Origin: Macrosoma leucophasiata
Taxonomy: Eukaryota; Arthropoda; Insecta; Lepidoptera; Hedylidae
Assembly (NCBI GenBank): GCA_036365455.1
Contig: JAWQUS010000016.1
Location: 15,523,001 to 15,587,000, forward strand
Length of the DNA: 64,000 nt
Reading direction: 5' to 3'
Positions 60,701 through 64,000 of this stretch are shown here, in pieces (positions within the stretch are counted from its first letter, which is position 1; each line of letters begins with the position of its first letter). The position numbers were made by a program, and so were the translations under genes. The notes under the pieces were generated by a model that saw only the letters and a program-made list of their open reading frames with translations, had not been told where the DNA came from and did not search any database.

Positions 60701-62011
60701 TAGGAGCTGACTAGAGTAAGAACATAGGCTACTTAGTTACTTATAAAACGACATCCACGCAGGCGATGCCGCGGGCAACAGCTAGTATTAGAATACATTA
60801 ATATCTACTCAGATAAATTTACGAAAAATCCCGTATAAGATTAAAAAGGGCGTAGGTACCAGTTCACCTAACTATGATTTACAAATACAATTATATTAAT
60901 GCAAATATAAGGTCTATTATTCATTGAAGTTCAAAGATAAAGCTCAACTCTCATTGCAATCTTTGATCCAATAATTATTTTAATCATGATATTTCGTTCA
61001 AATAGCTATTCCGTCTCGCGTTTTATCATAAGTTTCTAAGAAACTTGTATTAATTAGAAACTAAATAGGTATGTTGAAGGAGATAAAAACTTGATTTTGA
61101 ATTTTTTATACATTAATATTTGCCGCCCAAATTGTATCAAAAACACTAGTATCCTAATACCTAAGTATTTTGATGAGTAAGTAACTATGAGGTACTATCT
61201 GAGAACCGGCCGCTTGACCACATTATGCGGTGGTGTAAAGTGCTATATTTCCACGATTTTGGATAAGCAGAGAATTCGCATACTGTAGGTACACTCTACT
61301 CTAACTCTACATACATTTCTTAGAAGTAGGTAGGTAGTAGGTACCTATATCATCGAAGAAATATCCGGTAGATCACGTCAATGACTTATTTGTGTGACGT
61401 TAAAGTGTAATTTGCAATGGTTTTGGATCACCGACATCTTCTTCCCTCGTAGGTACCTACTATCATAAACGTAAACATAAGCTCTCCATGACTTCGTTCG
61501 CGTGGATACAGTTTATATGTATTTTGGAATAAATATTGGCTAAACTATCAAATGCAAATGAGATTGGTCAACTAACATAATCAACCTGAGGCTCAGGCTA
61601 CCTGACCTCTGTGCCAGTAATTATTGTGCCATAGATTGTCTTAGCACGATATTATTACAAATGCCTTTCAAATTTAGCATTGGTCATTTCGTGAAAAGGT
61701 ACCTATTTATCATAGGTACCTTTTCACGATATGACCACCATAGCAAGAGTTAGTAGGATAAAAAATATATAAGATTTATGAAATAAATACATTAAATCAT
61801 AGAGGAACCTGCACAAAGTTAGGTAGGTACCTAATTAAGTAATTTACCATTACACAACACTAGATTATATTTTTCATTGTATGTTATGGAGATAGAAAAT
61901 ATACAAGTGACAATCATACCTGCCGGTCCAGTCGCACTGATCACCAATTAGACCCGCCTCTGCGTACATGACACCCAAAACAACAGTCCAAAACACTGCC
62001 CTCGTTATCAT
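9489..62011 (-). CDS. Metrnl: meteorin-family secreted protein, complete five-exon gene model
   Basis: Coding join on the minus strand: 62011-61920, 16642-16431, 15193-14903, 11563-11422, 9726-9489. All introns are GT-AG with phases 2,1,1,2, and the lengths sum to 975 nt (324 aa plus stop), close to vertebrate Meteorin and Meteorin-like (about 290-310 aa). Residues 1-19 form a signal peptide (hydrophobic VFWTVVLGVMY, likely cleavage after A-E-A). The mature protein has exactly ten cysteines (26, 48, 80, 135, 181, 184, 194, 274, 298, 320), matching the ten of the family in order and context: CDWTGSGLT, LRCREG, CRPCTD, FCTSD, VCAP. One N-glycosylation sequon lies at N99-E-T. Family members are secreted factors with roles in neural and metabolic signalling in vertebrates; the insect role is not inferable here. 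Introns are 45,277, 1,237, 3,339 and 1,695 bp. Confidence 0.93.
11051..11098 (-). repeat. decayed partial duplicate of the exon 4 / intron 4 border
   Basis: On the minus strand GCTGACCGCGAC..GGCTACTACAGATTGGTCTAC closely matches the end of exon 4 and the intron start (GCTGACCGCGAC..GGCTACTACAG|GTTGGTTAC). The donor GT is AT in the copy and about 20 bases of the exon are missing, so it cannot splice as a donor. It lies on the far side of the retroelement at 11108-11388. Confidence 0.7.
11108..11388 (-). mobile_element. non-LTR retrotransposon tail (CR1/Zenon-like), diverged
   Basis: Reads TTTAAATGTAATAAAGGTGG..GTGATGACTGCAGCC..GGAACACGATGGTGCTGAACA..ACACTGGAACTATACCACCAG. This is the reverse complement of the family at 754 and 20463. 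It is more diverged than other copies, so probably an older insertion. It lies between exon 4 and the decayed duplicate of the exon 4 border. Confidence 0.75.
11422..11563 (-). CDS. Metrnl: meteorin-like exon 4
   Basis: Acceptor TTGTTCACGTAG, first exon base 11563. Two bases complete G|TG (Val199), then 46 codons, then AG before the donor GTTGGT. It encodes SRGVILASEQREDLDSTQL, matching the family stretch after C-T-S-D (residues 199-245). It then enters an unusually charged segment rich in D and R (about 230-245). There are no cysteines, as expected for this part. Confidence 0.92.
11667..11749 (-). mobile_element. tRNA-derived SINE head
   Basis: On the minus strand: GGACTCGACAGCTTAATAGT (A-box-like) followed by TGGGTCAAACCCCGTCC (B-box-like), the spacing of a tRNA-type RNA polymerase III promoter. 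A short inverted match (GGACTA) follows the 5' end at 11754-11759. No clear 3' tail was delimited. Confidence 0.6.
12361..12543 (-). mobile_element. Helitron-like non-autonomous element, CTAG end
   Basis: Begins CTAGCGGCCCGCACCGGCTT on the plus strand, so the minus-strand 3' end is CTAG preceded by a GC-rich segment. The body has the CAAGTTTGATCAAG..GGTTTAGTAGTTTAGGAGTC words common in lepidopteran elements of this type. It is interrupted at its other end by the insertion 12544-12723 and resumes at 12724. Helitron assignment is inference from the CTRR end. Confidence 0.6.
12544..12723 (-). mobile_element. non-LTR element 3' end inserted with a 13-bp target duplication
   Basis: Flanked by the perfect direct repeat ACCGTGACACGTA (12531-12543 and 12724-12736). 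The minus-strand 3' tail is an ATT-type microsatellite instead of poly(A). The body (GGTTGGTGGAGATAAGGGTT, CTCCCCTTCTTTGG) matches the element at 63655-64000 in the opposite orientation. Confidence 0.8.
14903..15193 (-). CDS. Metrnl: meteorin-like exon 3 (core)
   Basis: Acceptor TATATATTTCAG; bases AA complete G|AA (Glu102). Then 96 codons and one base before the donor GTGAGT. It encodes residues 103-198, including the P-A-R-I-F-V-E-G strand, L-R-C-F, R-V-A-T-F-K-Y-E, then D-C-R-P-C-T-D-S-E-L-E-L and F-C-T-S-D. The C-x-x-C-[ST]-D..C-T-S-D signature is the most diagnostic part of the meteorin family and fixed the identification. Confidence 0.95.
15194..16430. other. intron 2 of the meteorin-like gene
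   Basis: 1,237 bp. An imperfect ~90-bp direct duplication lies at about 15740-15825 and 15945-16045 (both contain TTATTGCAG.AAACT followed by TTTCTGATTGC). The exon-proximal part (16183-16400) is repeat-like; see the next entry. 15240-15700 shows nothing recognisable. Confidence 0.5.
16183..16390 (-). mobile_element. probable LINE C-terminal fragment with an exon-2-like segment
   Basis: One minus-strand frame ends V-Q-Q-W-T-S-F-G-stop, a tail I associate with lepidopteran LINE ORFs. CTTGGCATGCGGATTGACGA recurs as CTTGGTGTGCGGATTGATGA near 27888. Its upper part, in frame with exon 2, reads P-P-L-S-A-D-Y-Q-E-F-R-E-C-V-R, close to P-P-L-P-A-D-E-R-D-F-R-V-C-V-R of exon 2 (about 37 of 48 bases equal). 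It could be a repeat coincidence or a partial exon duplication. Confidence 0.45.
16431..16642 (-). CDS. Metrnl: meteorin-like exon 2 (start of mature domain)
   Basis: The acceptor is TTTTTTTGTTGTAG with a strong branch-point-like TTACTAAAC 20 bases upstream. C completes AG|C (Ser31), then 70 codons and G before the donor GTATCT. It encodes G-L-T at 32-34, L-R-C-R-E-G, the signature W-L-Y-P-R-G-A-L-R-L (55-64), V-C-V-R-V, and the N-E-T sequon at 99-101. A frame open upstream through the polypyrimidine tract mimics a signal peptide, but it is intron sequence. Exon 1 at 61920 supplies the real one with the matching phase. Confidence 0.94.
16643..18661. other. 3' end of intron 1; no gene recognised
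   Basis: The segment 17480-17700 is GC-richer, with an open plus-strand frame (17503-17748), but the peptide resembles nothing I know. A TATAAAAG word at 17715-17722 could be a chance match. The rest is AT-rich intron. Confidence 0.4.
18662..18870 (+). pseudogene. reverse-transcriptase C-terminal relic with LINE tail
   Basis: Frame F-L-R-W-L-G-L-V-E-R-M-S-N-E-R-M-L-K from 18662 is the familiar 'R-W-x-G-H-V-x-R-M' end of non-LTR ORF2 proteins (H replaced by L). It stops at about 18803. A CTCTGCCCCGTAAGAAAC.. tail like those near 1245 and 19690 follows. Dead fragment. Confidence 0.65.
18871..20462. other. intron 1, repeat relics
   Basis: AT-rich intron with one small SINE-like element (19917-20012) and another RTE-like tail at about 19685-19745 (CTCTGCCTACCCTGTAAAAG). 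No exon seen. Confidence 0.4.
19917..20012 (-). mobile_element. ~95-bp poly(A)-tailed SINE-like element, copy 1
   Basis: Plus strand reads TTTTTTAGGTCGGGCTTTGT..GCTCCAGCCTAAG. It is over 95% the same as 35033-35121. Poly(T) at the left marks the 3' tail of a minus-strand element. Flanking duplication is not clear here. Confidence 0.7.
20463..20752 (+). mobile_element. non-LTR tail (CR1/Zenon-like), well preserved
   Basis: Starts GGTGGTGGAGCTCCAGTGAC and ends CCATTATATAAAAAAAAATC. It is one of the best copies and close to 30219 and 35950, which suggests fairly recent activity of the family. Confidence 0.75.
20753..20990 (-). mobile_element. tRNA-derived SINE
   Basis: The minus-strand head GGATTTCGGTAGCTTATTGG..AAAGCG is an A box and AGGTAAGAATCCTGTCC a B box. 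The body extends left to the A-rich end of the adjacent non-LTR copy. The two tails abut, so one probably inserted into the other's A-rich end. Confidence 0.7.
20991..24826. other. intron 1, mostly unique AT-rich sequence
   Basis: No exon or known RNA recognised. It includes a 36-bp palindrome (22581-22616) and slightly GC-rich patches at 22280-22340, 22780-22990 and 23600-23650 without coding character. Confidence 0.4.
22581..22616. repeat. 36-bp near-perfect palindrome
   Basis: CAGTTATATGTATACTTT is followed directly by AAAGTATACATCTAACTG, its reverse complement with one mismatch and no loop. Function unknown. Confidence 0.8.
24827..25285 (-). mobile_element. Helitron-like element with internal tandem units
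   Basis: The terminal hairpin segment (TGCCCGCGACTTCGTCTACG.. against CCGGACGAAGTCGTGGGC) is followed by units spaced 122-124 bp (marker CCGTCAAA at 24964, 25088, 25210). It ends in a CAGACAGACAGACAGACAAA tract. It is the reverse-oriented relative of 38849-39770 and has fewer units. Confidence 0.7.
25505..26018 (-). repeat. ~520-bp (CAGA)n-bearing interspersed repeat, reverse copy
   Basis: Contains three CAGA-type tracts separated by conserved words such as CTGAACCGATTCACATGAAA and AGTACCCAGTGTTGTGCGCC. It is the reverse complement of 50011-50545 over nearly its full length. It is probably a mobile element carrying (GTCY)n microsatellites; such carriers are known in Lepidoptera. Confidence 0.75.
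26019..27635. other. intron 1; no gene recognised
   Basis: AT-rich. It contains a likely MITE (26766-27028). The GC-rich patch 26720-26750 has a GACGTCAG (CRE-like) word. Two minus-strand open frames (26463-26753 and 27373-27732) look non-coding; the second runs into a retroelement. Confidence 0.4.
26766..27028. mobile_element. 263-bp MITE with TA duplication
   Basis: Ends GGGTTCCCAAC and GTTGGCAACCC (11 bp, one mismatch), flanked by TA at 26764-26765 and 27029-27030. AT-rich interior without ORF. Tc1/mariner-like by its TA target, which is inference. Confidence 0.6.
27636..27872 (+). mobile_element. non-LTR tail (CR1/Zenon-like), internally deleted
   Basis: Starts with CTGGTGGTAGAGCTCC written twice within 35 bases, then jumps to CATCGTGTTCCGGTCAGG. 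It has lost the ~100 bases found there in other copies. The 3' part is normal and A-tailed. Confidence 0.75.
27873..28838. other. intron 1; no gene recognised
   Basis: Begins with a short LINE-like fragment (TGTGCGGATTGATGATCG, also seen near 16243). Remaining sequence is AT-rich with nothing recognisable. Confidence 0.4.
28839..29135 (+). mobile_element. tRNA-derived SINE, near full length
   Basis: The head GGTAGCCTAGTGGTAGCAGG (A box) and GGTTCGATTCCCGGG (B box) is followed by a ~220-bp body ending CTACCTGCCCCTTCGGGGAT..ACAGGCGTGAGTTACGTTACG. The tail recurs in reverse at 33310-33375. A diverged sister copy is at 55313. Confidence 0.8.
29136..30218. other. intron 1; no gene recognised
   Basis: AT-rich. 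Around 29300-29400 there are GCGATCACATG/CACGTGATCG words in opposite orientation, without a longer structure. Confidence 0.4.
30219..30495 (-). mobile_element. non-LTR tail (CR1/Zenon-like), well preserved
   Basis: Poly(T) at the left (TTTTTTTTATGTAATGGAAG) and GGAGCTCTACCACCAG at the right. Reverse orientation of the 20463 copy, with high similarity throughout. Confidence 0.8.
31117..31250. mobile_element. 134-bp MITE family, copy 1
   Basis: Ends GCCCAAATAGTCAAACGTCA (damaged) and GTGTCGTTTGAGTATTCGGC. The core AATCTAAGTGGGACTTAAAA is shared with copies at 49103 (inverted) and 58853. Confidence 0.8.
31545..31614 (-). mobile_element. tRNA-derived SINE head with an inverted 5' repeat
   Basis: The minus strand reads GGACTTCAGTAGCTCATTTG..GAAGAGCGGCTGGACTA, a tRNA D-arm / A-box sequence. 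Its first 15 bases are repeated in inverted form across an 8-base loop (31577-31591 against 31600-31614). Confidence 0.6.
33936..34266. mobile_element. probable small transposon with perfect hairpin and CTAG end
   Basis: Starts with a 17-bp perfect inverted repeat GCAAAACATATGTAATG (33943-33959) / CATTACATATGTTTTGC (33971-33987). It ends in GCCGGGGCGCGCCGCTAGTA, the GC-rich CTAG terminus shared by the Helitron-like elements. Boundaries are approximate. Confidence 0.45.
34685..35146 (-). mobile_element. non-LTR tail (CR1/Zenon-like), old copy split by a SINE
   Basis: The 3' part (GGAAAAGCATACAGTTCACA) and 5' part (GGAGCTCTACCAC) belong to one decayed copy. The element at 35019-35121 is inserted near its 5' end. 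Confidence 0.75.
35019..35121 (-). mobile_element. ~100-bp SINE-like element with 13-bp target duplication, copy 2
   Basis: Flanked by the perfect direct repeat AGCTCGAGCTGGA (35006-35018 and 35122-35134). Poly(T) of about 14 at the left end, then AGGTCGGGCTTTGTGTAGGC..CTCCAGCCTA. It is nearly identical to 19917-20012. Clean ends define the element at 103 bp, probably 5'-truncated. Confidence 0.85.
35147..35949. other. intron 1; no gene recognised
   Basis: AT-rich, with a GC-rich patch at 35740-35800 that is not coding in any convincing frame. Confidence 0.4.
35950..36222 (+). mobile_element. non-LTR tail (CR1/Zenon-like), well preserved
   Basis: Starts GGCTCCAGTGACGGAGCTCG and ends CCACTTCCATTACCTACATA. 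Very close to the 20463 copy. Confidence 0.8.
36223..38848. other. intron 1, repeat-poor block, candidate regulatory DNA
   Basis: 36650-38300 shows no similarity to the repeats in the window, is higher in G+C (notably 36760-37100 and 37390-37620), and lacks coding character. It contains a hairpin TGCCAATTTTGTAATTGGCA at 38234-38253. Possible enhancer-containing sequence; this is inference from repeat scarcity and composition only. Confidence 0.35.
38849..39770 (+). mobile_element. Helitron-like element expanded by a tandem array
   Basis: Begins with an AT-rich lead and a GTCTGTCTGTCTGTCTGT tract (38912-38960). It continues with the 126-bp array and ends with a hairpin (39691-39711 against 39740-39759, GACTTCGTCC/GGACGAAGTC cores), then GCACAGCTAG|TA at 39757-39768. 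The CTAG end just after a GC-rich hairpin fits a Helitron 3' terminus. Confidence 0.7.
38991..39680 (+). repeat. 126-bp tandem repeat with 252-bp higher-order unit
   Basis: The marker TTTGACGGGA occurs at 38991, 39117, 39243, 39369 and, as TTTGACGGGACTT, at 39495 and 39621: exactly 126 bases each time. Units alternate between two types (CTAGCAGA.AGCTGATGTG and ACGGGTAGGTAGCTGATGTA), so units 1-2 and 3-4 form near-identical 252-bp pairs. Because 126 is divisible by three, long minus-strand frames stay open; they are by-products. Confidence 0.9.
39771..45899. other. intron 1; no gene recognised
   Basis: About 6 kb of mostly unique AT-rich sequence. GC-richer, repeat-poor patches occur at 41560-41780, 42480-42620 and 43430-43640. 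A 22-bp perfect palindrome lies at 42269-42290. None of the open frames has family resemblance or splice support. Confidence 0.4.
42269..42290. repeat. 22-bp perfect palindrome
   Basis: The arms are GATAACCCCCT and AGGGGGTTATC. Possibly a MITE end-to-end remnant or protein-binding site; nothing else supports either. Confidence 0.7.
45900..47160. other. intron 1, repeat-poor higher-complexity block, candidate regulatory DNA
   Basis: Few repeats and moderate GC. Includes GTAAACAAAA (forkhead-like) near 46009 and a run of unique sequence from 46310 to 46760 (CTATAAATGGCGCAGCGAGA near 46652). Open frames at 46729-47156 overlap on both strands and do not look like proteins. Regulatory function is inference. 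Confidence 0.35.
47161..48306. other. intron 1; no gene recognised
   Basis: AT-rich unique sequence. A GC-rich patch lies at 48040-48130. Nothing further recognised. Confidence 0.4.
48307..48530 (+). mobile_element. tRNA-derived SINE
   Basis: A 70-base tRNA-like head (ACCCGGTTAGTCCAGCGGTG.. to GGTTCGATCCCCGCACCGGG) has pairing acceptor ends (CCCGGT/ACCGGG) and a good B box. It is followed by a body ACAAATATTTGTATGGCCTA.. and a TTTTATTTTATTT-rich end. The head cannot be a working tRNA gene: there is no proper anticodon arm and it is joined to SINE sequence. Confidence 0.8.
48531..49102. other. intron 1; no gene recognised
   Basis: AT-rich sequence between a SINE and a MITE; nothing recognised. 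Confidence 0.4.
49103..49237. mobile_element. 134-bp MITE family, copy 2 (inverted)
   Basis: Ends GGCCGAATACTCAAACGTCA and GTGACGTTTGAGTATTTGGT, flanked by TAA-like words. The interior is the reverse complement of the other two copies. Confidence 0.8.
49238..50010. other. intron 1; no gene recognised
   Basis: AT-rich. Contains short fragments but no defined element. Confidence 0.4.
50011..50545 (+). repeat. ~535-bp (GTCT)n-bearing interspersed repeat, forward copy
   Basis: Forward version of the repeat at 25505-26018, sharing TAGATCGATACCGAACACAA, three GTCT tracts and GTGATAGCTAGAAAGCTA near the end. The 140-codon open frame across it is not a gene. The reverse copy contains stops and the frame runs through microsatellite. 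Confidence 0.75.
50546..53960. other. intron 1; no gene recognised
   Basis: Starts with a GGT/GAT-rich simple stretch (50555-50612). 51010-51055 has the end of another CTAG-type element (GTTGCGGGCACAGCCAGTA). A diverged non-LTR fragment lies near 51940. Otherwise AT-rich unique DNA. Confidence 0.4.
53961..54170 (+). mobile_element. non-LTR tail (CR1/Zenon-like), diverged and deleted
   Basis: Starts GAGCTCCAGTGACGTAGCTC. The middle ~80 bases are lost after GATCGTG-type sequence, and it resumes at CATCAATGTGAACTGTTTGC. Confidence 0.7.
54460..54846. mobile_element. MITE with ends like the one at 5480
   Basis: Ends TAGGCCTACGCAGACGAGG and CCTCGTCTGCGCAAGCTT are flanked by TA (54458-54459, 54847-54848). 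Only the ends resemble the 5480 element; the interior differs. It sits inside otherwise unique sequence. Confidence 0.65.
55313..55500 (+). mobile_element. tRNA-derived SINE, diverged sister of 28839
   Basis: ACTGCCTCGGTTGCTTAATG corresponds to ACTGCCTCGGTAGCCTAGTG at 28839. The B box is damaged (ACAAATTCAATCCC). Ends near CTCATCCTCTACCTACC. Confidence 0.6.
58606..58830 (-). mobile_element. non-LTR tail (CR1/Zenon-like), diverged
   Basis: GCAAATGCAGTTCACATGTA at the left and GCGGTAAGTGGATTAGGTAA at the right mark a decayed reverse copy with a poly(T) expansion at 58697. Confidence 0.65.
58853..58985. mobile_element. 134-bp MITE family, copy 3
   Basis: Ends CGGCCAAATACTCAAACGTC and GACGTTTGAGTATTCGGCCA, with TCA on both sides. 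The 3-bp duplication suggests a PIF/Harbinger-like source. Same orientation as copy 1. Confidence 0.8.
60598..60788 (+). mobile_element. Helitron-like element, short form
   Basis: CTAATATTATAAATGCGAAA, then GTCTGTCTGTCTGT, then ACTGAACCGATTTTAATGAA, ending GATGCCGCGGGCAACAGCTAG at 60765-60785. This is a very common lepidopteran repeat layout. Confidence 0.7.
61682..61736. repeat. 25-bp stem hairpin in intron 1 near exon 1
   Basis: The left arm 61682-61706 and right arm 61712-61736 pair over 25 bases with one mismatch around a 5-base loop. The core is CGTGAAAAGGTACCTAT / ATAGGTACCTTTTCACG. It lies about 185 bases into intron 1 of the meteorin-like transcript. The loop is shorter than in most pre-miRNAs. 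Confidence 0.8.
61920..62011 (-). CDS. Metrnl: meteorin-like exon 1 (signal peptide)
   Basis: ATG at 62011-62009 opens 30 codons plus AG before the donor GTATGA. The peptide has a short basic start (M-I-T-R), a hydrophobic core V-F-W-T-V-V-L-G-V-M-Y and a likely signal cleavage at A-E-A|G (17-20). Then D-Q-C-D-W-T-G, the family's mature start, whose next residues S-G-L-T come from exon 2. Phase 2 matches exon 2 exactly. G at -3 gives an acceptable start context. Although 45 kb away, the Cys-x-Trp motif, phase and strand fit leave little doubt. Confidence 0.88.
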
Positions 62012-63019
62012 CTCGAACAAAATCCTCTTATTTGTCCACAATATATGTACACTAACCTATCCACACATCACCATAACTAATACTATTAATTTTCTATGTC
62101 ATCTCCATTATTAATTCTAAATCAATTGTTCTTCAACAAAAATAAACAAACGTGTGGCTAAAAATCTACAGTACGTTCTCCCCACACCACGTCCAAAGTT
62201 TTACTGATAAATAGTCGAGACAGCTATACTTTCTAGAATCGCTAAGTGTAAGAGAGACGGTTGCTATACTCTACAAAAGAGATAGCAACATATCGCTAGT
62301 CGTATTGTCCATTGTCCAGTTATTGTATACATTAGACTTTAAACTCTATATTGATGTAATAAGACAGAATATATGTTGAGATATGGAGAAAAGCTTTTAG
62401 GAAGCTTTTTAAATGGCGGGAAAGTTTTACAAAGGTATCGTGTGTAAATTCGTGTGAGCTTGCGACCGAGTTTTTGTTAGTTTGATGCATTTTTGCCTTG
62501 AGGAATAATGTTTTTAAATGATTTTTTTAATTATGTATGTAATTCGGTCAATCTCTAGTATTTAATTACCTTGTTCTTCAATAATTAAGCATTAAATTAT
62601 AGGTATACCTGCTATCGATAATACCTAATAAAGGATGGTTTCTTTTATTGCAAAAAATAATGCACCTCATAGCGGCGGCGGCGTAGAAAAACATTTCAAC
62701 TGATAATTAAGCGCAAGTCCCTTATTTTTTAGGGTAGTGACTTGGCACATCGGTGTTTTTTTATGTGCAATATTAGGCATCTAATAGTTATGATCTTTTA
62801 GATTGAAGACTGCGCTTTCTAATGGTAGTTATTTTTGATAAATTATGGTAGTTTTTGTGATTGTTCCCTAATGGTTTGCTAAGGATTAAATCGTTATGGT
62901 GTTTTTATATTCCCTATTATAAAAACAGTTTTAATTATATACATTTAGGAAAACATTTATTGTTTTGTGACTATAACTCTGGTTAATATGTTATGGTCCA
63001 TCAAATTAAAATAGGTATT
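62012..63019. other. 5' flank / 5' UTR region of the meteorin-like gene
   Basis: AT-rich. No clear TATA box or upstream 5' UTR exon could be fixed. A (GGC)n patch at 62671-62680 is the only GC-rich point. Confidence 0.4.
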
Positions 63020-63024
63020 TGCCA

Positions 63025-63578
63025 TGCCGTCTTTACCATAAGGGCACTCGGGGCCAGTGCCCAGGGCCCCCATCCTCAGAGGGCCCCGAAGGACCAACAA
63101 TTCCGTAGGTGGTAGCGTGATAATATGTAGCCTATGTGTTGACGCGACCTGTTAGTAATATTCATGCCAAATTTGAAGTAAATCCATGGAGTACTTTTTA
63201 AGTTTAGCCCGGACATGCATACAGACAAACAGACAAAAAATCAAAAAAATATATTTTTCGATATCAATTGGCGTTCACGCTCCAAAAAATATTTTATTCA
63301 ATGTATAGTTTTGACTTTCCTACGATTTTATTATACGAGTATGTGTGGTTATAGATTGCAATGAGATAATAATGCCAATGGTTGGGTGTGTGTGTATGTG
63401 TAGGTATGTGTATGTCAGTATTGTGAGTGTATGTATGAGTATGTGTGTGTAGTGTGTGTGTAATAACGCAGATCACAATGAATTAAAAATGCATAGTTTG
63501 CTTTTTTTACATTCCAAAAGGGCCCCGAATTCTTGTGTGCCCAAGGGCCCCAGCATAGTCTAAGACGGCCCTGGGTAT
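63025..63578. mobile_element. DNA transposon remnant with GGGGCCC-rich inverted ends
   Basis: The left end GCCGTCTTTACCATAAGGGC..GGGGCC and the right end read in reverse, GGCCGTCTTAGACTATGCTG..GGGGCCCTTGGGCAC, share order and words over ~50 bases. The interior has a CAGACAAACAGACAAAAAAT tract and a GT-rich microsatellite but no ORF. Superfamily not assigned. Confidence 0.55.
63384..63470 (+). repeat. imperfect (GT)n microsatellite
   Basis: GTGTGTGTGTATGTGTAGGT-type sequence over ~85 bases within the element 63025-63578. The minus-strand His/Thr-rich frame here is only the translated microsatellite. Confidence 0.85.
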
Positions 63579-63654
63579 TTATTTGGTTCAACCAGGCCTC
63601 CAGAATCAAATAGCGAATTACACTGGAACTTATATTAGGGGCCTATACTCTAAC

Positions 63655-64000
63655 GCAATTAGTGATACGCGCAGATAAGCGCGCGTGGCCCCGCGGCTGG
63701 TGTAGATCGTAAGTGATCTACTCGGTTATAGCGATTACGGGCGCGGTCGGGTGTGTGATGGGTGACCGCTAGTGGCAAATTAAAATGCGCGTTTCCGTGC
63801 TTCGGAAGGCACGTTAAGTCGTCGGTCCCGGTTGCTATCGATAGACAGCAGTCGTTAAACCTTGTCGGAGGCCTCATGGGCGGCTTGAAAACATCCGATA
63901 GTGGGTTGGCCACTAACCCGTATCTCCACCAACCTGCATTGAAGCAGCGTGATGGAGTAAGCTCCAAGCCGCCCTCTAAAAAGGGGAGAGACTCGTGCCC
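63655..64000 (+). mobile_element. non-LTR/SINE element running off the window end
   Basis: GC-rich. GGCTGGTGTAGATCGTAAGT..GCGATTACGGGCGCGGTCGG then GGCACGTTAAGTCGTCGGTC then GTGGGTTGGCCACTAACCCG..GGGGAGAGACTCGTG. The last ~170 bases match 12544-12723 in the other orientation. A minus-strand open frame (63659-63967) comes from this repeat. Confidence 0.7.

Larger units (their letters stand above)
58986..61919. other. 5' end of intron 1; repeats, no gene
   Basis: AT-rich. Includes a fragment of the (CAGA)n repeat at 60042-60135, a CTAG-type element (60598-60788), an older fragment before it (60420-60590), and a short repeat (about 61205-61285) related to 58465-58565 (GGCCGCTTGACC..TTTTGGxTAAGC). 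A strong hairpin lies at 61682-61736. The intron starts with donor GTATGA at 61919 downward. Confidence 0.45.

Overview
The window looks like nuclear DNA of a moth or butterfly (Lepidoptera). It is AT-rich, split by introns and full of repeats. The repeats are of types common in lepidopteran genomes: tRNA-derived SINEs, 5'-truncated non-LTR retrotransposon tails, foldback MITEs, Helitron-like elements ending in CTAG with (GTCT)n or (CAGA)n tracts, and scattered GTAGGTACCTA-type words. The species cannot be named from sequence alone. There are no bacterial operons, CRISPR arrays, rRNA genes or convincing free-standing tRNA genes.

The main gene is a secreted meteorin-family protein on the minus strand. 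I assembled it by hand from five exons: complement(join(9489..9726,11422..11563,14903..15193,16431..16642,61920..62011)). The exons have matching GT/AG borders and phases (2,1,1,2) and give 975 nt, or 324 residues plus stop. The product has a signal peptide, ten cysteines in the family order, the C-D-W-x-G-S-G-L-T start of the mature protein, the W-L-Y-P-x-G-A-L-R-L motif, C-R-P-C-T-D and F-C-T-S-D, and the C-A-P block. Intron 1 is about 45.3 kb, so most of the window is intronic sequence of this one gene.

A second gene enters from the left on the plus strand. Only its last coding exon is here (1703..1892). It ends an SMP lipid-transfer domain, most like TEX2. A long AT-rich 3' UTR or downstream region follows. 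The two genes converge, with their 3' ends facing each other across about 3 to 7 kb.

Layout: 1-6250 is the end of the SMP gene plus a three-level nest of foldback elements. 6250-9488 is AT-rich spacer and the meteorin 3' UTR. 9489-16642 holds meteorin exons 5 to 2. 16643-61919 is the giant intron 1, with at least nine copies or fragments of one non-LTR tail family, several tRNA-SINEs, three copies of a 134-bp MITE, a 126-bp-period tandem array inside a Helitron-like element, and blocks of higher-complexity sequence that may be regulatory. 61920-62011 is exon 1. 62012-64000 is the 5' flank with two more mobile elements.

No clearly new multi-gene system was found. The most useful results are the meteorin gene model, a possible furin site in its product, the nested elements with readable target-site duplications, and a duplicated exon-intron border flanking a retroelement.
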